From: Delta-02 sp964513565
Lineage (GTDB): Bacteria; Desulfobacterota; Syntrophorhabdia; Syntrophorhabdales; Syntrophorhabdaceae
Assembly: GCA_964513565.1 (NCBI GenBank)
Contig: CAZENE010000012.1
Span: 1-64,000 of the forward strand
Reading direction: 5' to 3'
Length of the DNA: 64,000 bases
In this document: piece after piece, positions 61,634-64,000 of the stretch
Numbering within the stretch: the first letter of the stretch is position 1
How the letters are laid out: each line of letters starts with the position of its first letter
Notes under the pieces: generated by a model
Databases searched by the model: none
Told to the model about the DNA's origin: nothing
Seen by the model: only the letters and a program-made list of their open reading frames with translations
Program-made: the position numbers and the translations under genes

Positions 61634-64000
61634 ATGTATAGACTGGGTATAGATATTGGTTCCGTAAGCGTCAACGCAGCGATCCTGAATGAGAATGGGA
61701 AAATCGTGAAATCGCAGTATATCCGGCACAAAGGCAAACCGTTCGTTGCTGCAAAAAAGGTGATCGAACAGGCGTTAAGTGAATGCGATGTAGAATTCAT
61801 TGCGACGACGGGTACGGGCGCCAAGGTATTCGCCTCGCTTATCGGAGCTCCCTTTATTAATGAGATCATTGCCGTATCCCGGGCAATGGGCCATCTTTAT
61901 CCTGCAACGGGAAGCGTCATAGATATCGGCGGAGAGGATTCAAAACTAATTATATTTGAGCTTACCGGGAAAAAAAATGCCCCCCTGAGGGTAAAAGACT
62001 TCTCCATGAATGCATTGTGTGCCGCCGGCACGGGGTCTTTTCTTGAACAGCAGGCATCCCGGCTTCGGTTTACGATCGAGGAATTCAGCGAGATTGCCCT
62101 GAAGGCAGCCAACATCCCCCGGATAGCGGGGCGATGCACCGTTTTCGCTAAATCGGACATGATCCATCTCCAACAGATCGCAACCCCTGATTATGAGATT
62201 GTGGCGGGTTTATGCTACGCTCTTGCCCGGAATTTTAAAGGTAATATCAGCAAGGGAAAGGATCTTAAAACGCCTGTGGCTTTTATCGGAGGCGTGGCCG
62301 CCAATTCAGGGATGAGGAAAGCTATCAGGGAAGTTTTCGAATTAACTGATGAATCATTTTTCGTTCCCGAGGATTACACGTCGATCGGCGCGGCGGGGGC
62401 TGTTTTCGCTGTTATCCAAGACCCTGCTCTCAAGGTGTCTTTCGCCGGACTCGACAGGCTCAATGCCTACCTCAATGAAGAGAGAAACGAGCCCACGCAT
62501 GAGCCCTTGGTCCTTTCTCCAGCGAACACAAACATCGCGTACGACATGAAACCGGTAACGGAAAAGACCAAAGTTTATCTGGGGGTCGATGTCGGGTCCA
62601 TCAGTACAAATCTCGTAATTATCGACGAAAAGAAAAATGTGCTCGCCAAGAGGTACCTGATGACGGAAGGCCGCCCGCTCGAAGCCGTCAAGAGAGGGCT
62701 TGCCGAAATAGGCGAAGAACTCGGCGACAAGATAGAGATATTGGGCGCCGGGACGACCGGTTCGGGACGGTACCTGACCGCTGATTTCCTGGGAGCGGAT
62801 ATTGTCCGCAATGAAATAACGGCGCAAGCTCAAGCCGCTATATCGATCGATCCCTCGGTTGATACCGTTTTTGAGATCGGCGGCCAGGATTCGAAATATA
62901 TCAGCATAGATAACGGGGTTATTGTCGATTTCGAGATGAACAAGGCATGTGCGGCCGGCACCGGGTCTTTTCTTGAAGAGCAGGCGGAAAGGCTCGATAT
63001 ATCGATAAAGGAAGAATTCGGGAAACTAGCGCTGAGTTCAAAAAGACCGGTAAAAATGGGAGAGCGGTGCACCGTATTTATTGAATCCGATGTTATCCAC
63101 CAGCAGCAGCGGGGCGCTGCCCGTGAAGATATAGTAAGCGGCCTTGCTTATTCTATTGTACAGAATTACCTGAACAAGGTCGTCGTCGACCGGCGGGTGG
63201 GAAAACGTATTTTTTTTCAGGGCGGCACCGCCTTCAACAAGGGTGTCGTGGCGGCCTTCGAGAATGTTGTCGGAATGCCGATTACGGTCCCTCCTCACCA
63301 TGATGTCACAGGTGCGATCGGCGTCGCGATTCTCGCCATGAAAGAGCGTACATGGGAAAAAAGCGGGTTCAAGGGATTCGACTTAAGTAAACGGTCTTAC
63401 ACGGTGGATACGTTTGAATGCAAAGGCTGCGAGAACCTCTGCGAAATACGCCGGGTTACCGTTGAAAATGAAGCGCCGCTTTATTATGGCAGCAGATGCG
63501 AGAAATACGACGTTGTTCGCAAAAGCGCAAAAAAGGAAATGATCGACCTGTTCTCCCGGCGGGAACAGATTTTGAACGAAATTTCCACCAAAGAGAACGG
63601 TAAATACACGGTCGGCATCCCGAAGGTCCTCCATATGCATGAACTCCTGCCATTCTGGAAGACCTTTCTTTCCGAACTGGGTTTCAATGTGGTCGTTTCC
63701 GATATGACGAACAAGAAGACGATCCGTGACGGTGTTGAAAATATTATCGTGGAAAGCTGCTTTCCGATAAAGCTTGCCCACGGGCATGTAATGAACCTTA
63801 TCCAGAAGGGTATCCGCAATATATTTATCCCGAGCGTGATCAGCCTGAGGAAGCCCTCAAAACACGCAAGAAACTCTTTCGCGTGCCCCTATGCCCAGTC
63901 CCTGCCTTACACGATAAAGGGCTCGATCGACTTTGACCATAAAGGAGCGCGCGTTTTCACTCCGGTAATCAAATTCGGGGATGGGAACCAGGCTGTTCTT
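61634..64000 (+). CDS. Double-ASKHA CoA-substrate enzyme activase (BcrA/BadG/HgdC type), partial
   Basis: Runs off the window after 789 codons without a stop. Two BcrAD/BadFG ATPase domains in tandem: the first from MYRLGIDIGSVSVNAAILNE with IDIGGEDSKL and NALCAAGTGSFLEQQA; the second from VYLGVDVGSISTNLVIIDEK with EIGGQDSKYISI and NKACAAGTGSFLEEQA. Each has the cysteine of the bridging [4Fe-4S] cluster (CAAGTGSF) and a downstream RCTVF. A CKGCENLCEIRR cysteine cluster and an HgdB/DUF2229-like part (VGIPKVLHMHELLPFWKTFL) follow. Such proteins use ATP to drive low-potential electrons into radical dehydratases or reductases; large single-chain versions are typical of anaerobes. Target unknown. 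Confidence 0.92.
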   Translation, partial: MYRLGIDIGSVSVNAAILNENGKIVKSQYIRHKGKPFVAAKKVIEQALSECDVEFIATTGTGAKVFASLIGAPFINEIIAVSRAMGHLYPATGSVIDIGGEDSKLIIFELTGKKNAPLRVKDFSMNALCAAGTGSFLEQQASRLRFTIEEFSEIALKAANIPRIAGRCTVFAKSDMIHLQQIATPDYEIVAGLCYALARNFKGNISKGKDLKTPVAFIGGVAANSGMRKAIREVFELTDESFFVPEDYTSIGAAGAVFAVIQDPALKVSFAGLDRLNAYLNEERNEPTHEPLVLSPANTNIAYDMKPVTEKTKVYLGVDVGSISTNLVIIDEKKNVLAKRYLMTEGRPLEAVKRGLAEIGEELGDKIEILGAGTTGSGRYLTADFLGADIVRNEITAQAQAAISIDPSVDTVFEIGGQDSKYISIDNGVIVDFEMNKACAAGTGSFLEEQAERLDISIKEEFGKLALSSKRPVKMGERCTVFIESDVIHQQQRGAAREDIVSGLAYSIVQNYLNKVVVDRRVGKRIFFQGGTAFNKGVVAAFENVVGMPITVPPHHDVTGAIGVAILAMKERTWEKSGFKGFDLSKRSYTVDTFECKGCENLCEIRRVTVENEAPLYYGSRCEKYDVVRKSAKKEMIDLFSRREQILNEISTKENGKYTVGIPKVLHMHELLPFWKTFLSELGFNVVVSDMTNKKTIRDGVENIIVESCFPIKLAHGHVMNLIQKGIRNIFIPSVISLRKPSKHARNSFACPYAQSLPYTIKGSIDFDHKGARVFTPVIKFGDGNQAVL

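Noticed and set aside
1..64000. tRNA, rRNA or transposase genes
   Set aside because: No TPsiC-like GTTCRA arm with matching acceptor, no rRNA-like stretch and no transposase or integrase motifs were seen by eye; a tRNAscan or covariance search would settle it.

Overview
The window reads as a chromosome segment from a Gram-negative, motile, probably anaerobic bacterium, most likely of the deltaproteobacterial (Desulfobacterota, Syntrophus-like) type. This is inferred from P- and L-ring flagellar genes, sigma-54 and sigma-28 promoters, FdhD, a CcsA/HemA/HemC/siroheme block, and a large benzoyl-CoA / 2-hydroxyacyl-CoA dehydratase-type activase. No rRNA gene, tRNA gene or CRISPR array was seen.

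1-16970 is housekeeping and accessory DNA. It holds a three-PAS hybrid histidine kinase, a frameshifted secreted-protein pseudogene, a small lipoprotein and a DHA2-type MFS exporter. A ChlI/MoxR-like AAA+ ATPase and a VWA protein form an operon, with a divergent winged-helix-like gene beside it. Then come a YihY/BrkB membrane protein, pyruvoyl-dependent arginine decarboxylase with an OB-fold lipoprotein, a periplasmic cyclophilin, an OsmC protein coupled to a nitroreductase-like protein, and an HNH-HIT-nucleoside phosphorylase run.

17131-29255 is a flagellar block. A consensus sigma-54 promoter drives flgF-flgG-flgA-flgH-flgI-flgJ. A near-consensus sigma-28 promoter inside the end of flgJ drives flgM-flgN-flgK-flgL. 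After an interposed fdhD comes a sigma-28-driven flagellin followed by a 62-residue unknown, flbT and flaF. FlbT/FlaF are best known as post-transcriptional flagellin regulators of Alphaproteobacteria.

29265-50501 is an 18-gene, single-direction carbohydrate island, visibly more A/T-rich than its flanks. It holds a nonulosonic-acid-like pathway (LegB-like dehydratase, DegT aminotransferase, acetyltransferases, PseG-like hydrolase, NeuB/PseI synthase, two SpsF/NeuA-like cytidylyltransferases). It also holds tailoring enzymes (radical SAM, PIG-L deacetylase, methyltransferase, WbqC, Gfo/Idh/MocA). At its end are a DUF115 Maf-like protein and a giant 1883-residue SGNH-ACP-TPR-triple-GT2 protein. 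The position next to flagellin suggests flagellin glycosylation.

50730-57112 is a second flagellar/motility block with two sigma-28 promoters. It encodes a protein with a FliD-C-like segment plus a FliT-like partner, then a small protein, a response regulator, an HD-GYP response regulator, a PilZ protein, MotA and MotB. This is a compact c-di-GMP and motor-control unit.

57202-64000 holds an HU protein, a convergent hemC-hemA-ccsA-siroheme-synthase-acylphosphatase operon, and the 5' part of a double-ASKHA CoA-enzyme activase that runs off the end.

Several intergenic gaps carry degenerate arrays with a 7-bp period, three times as inverted pairs. One such pair forms a hairpin across the motB stop codon.
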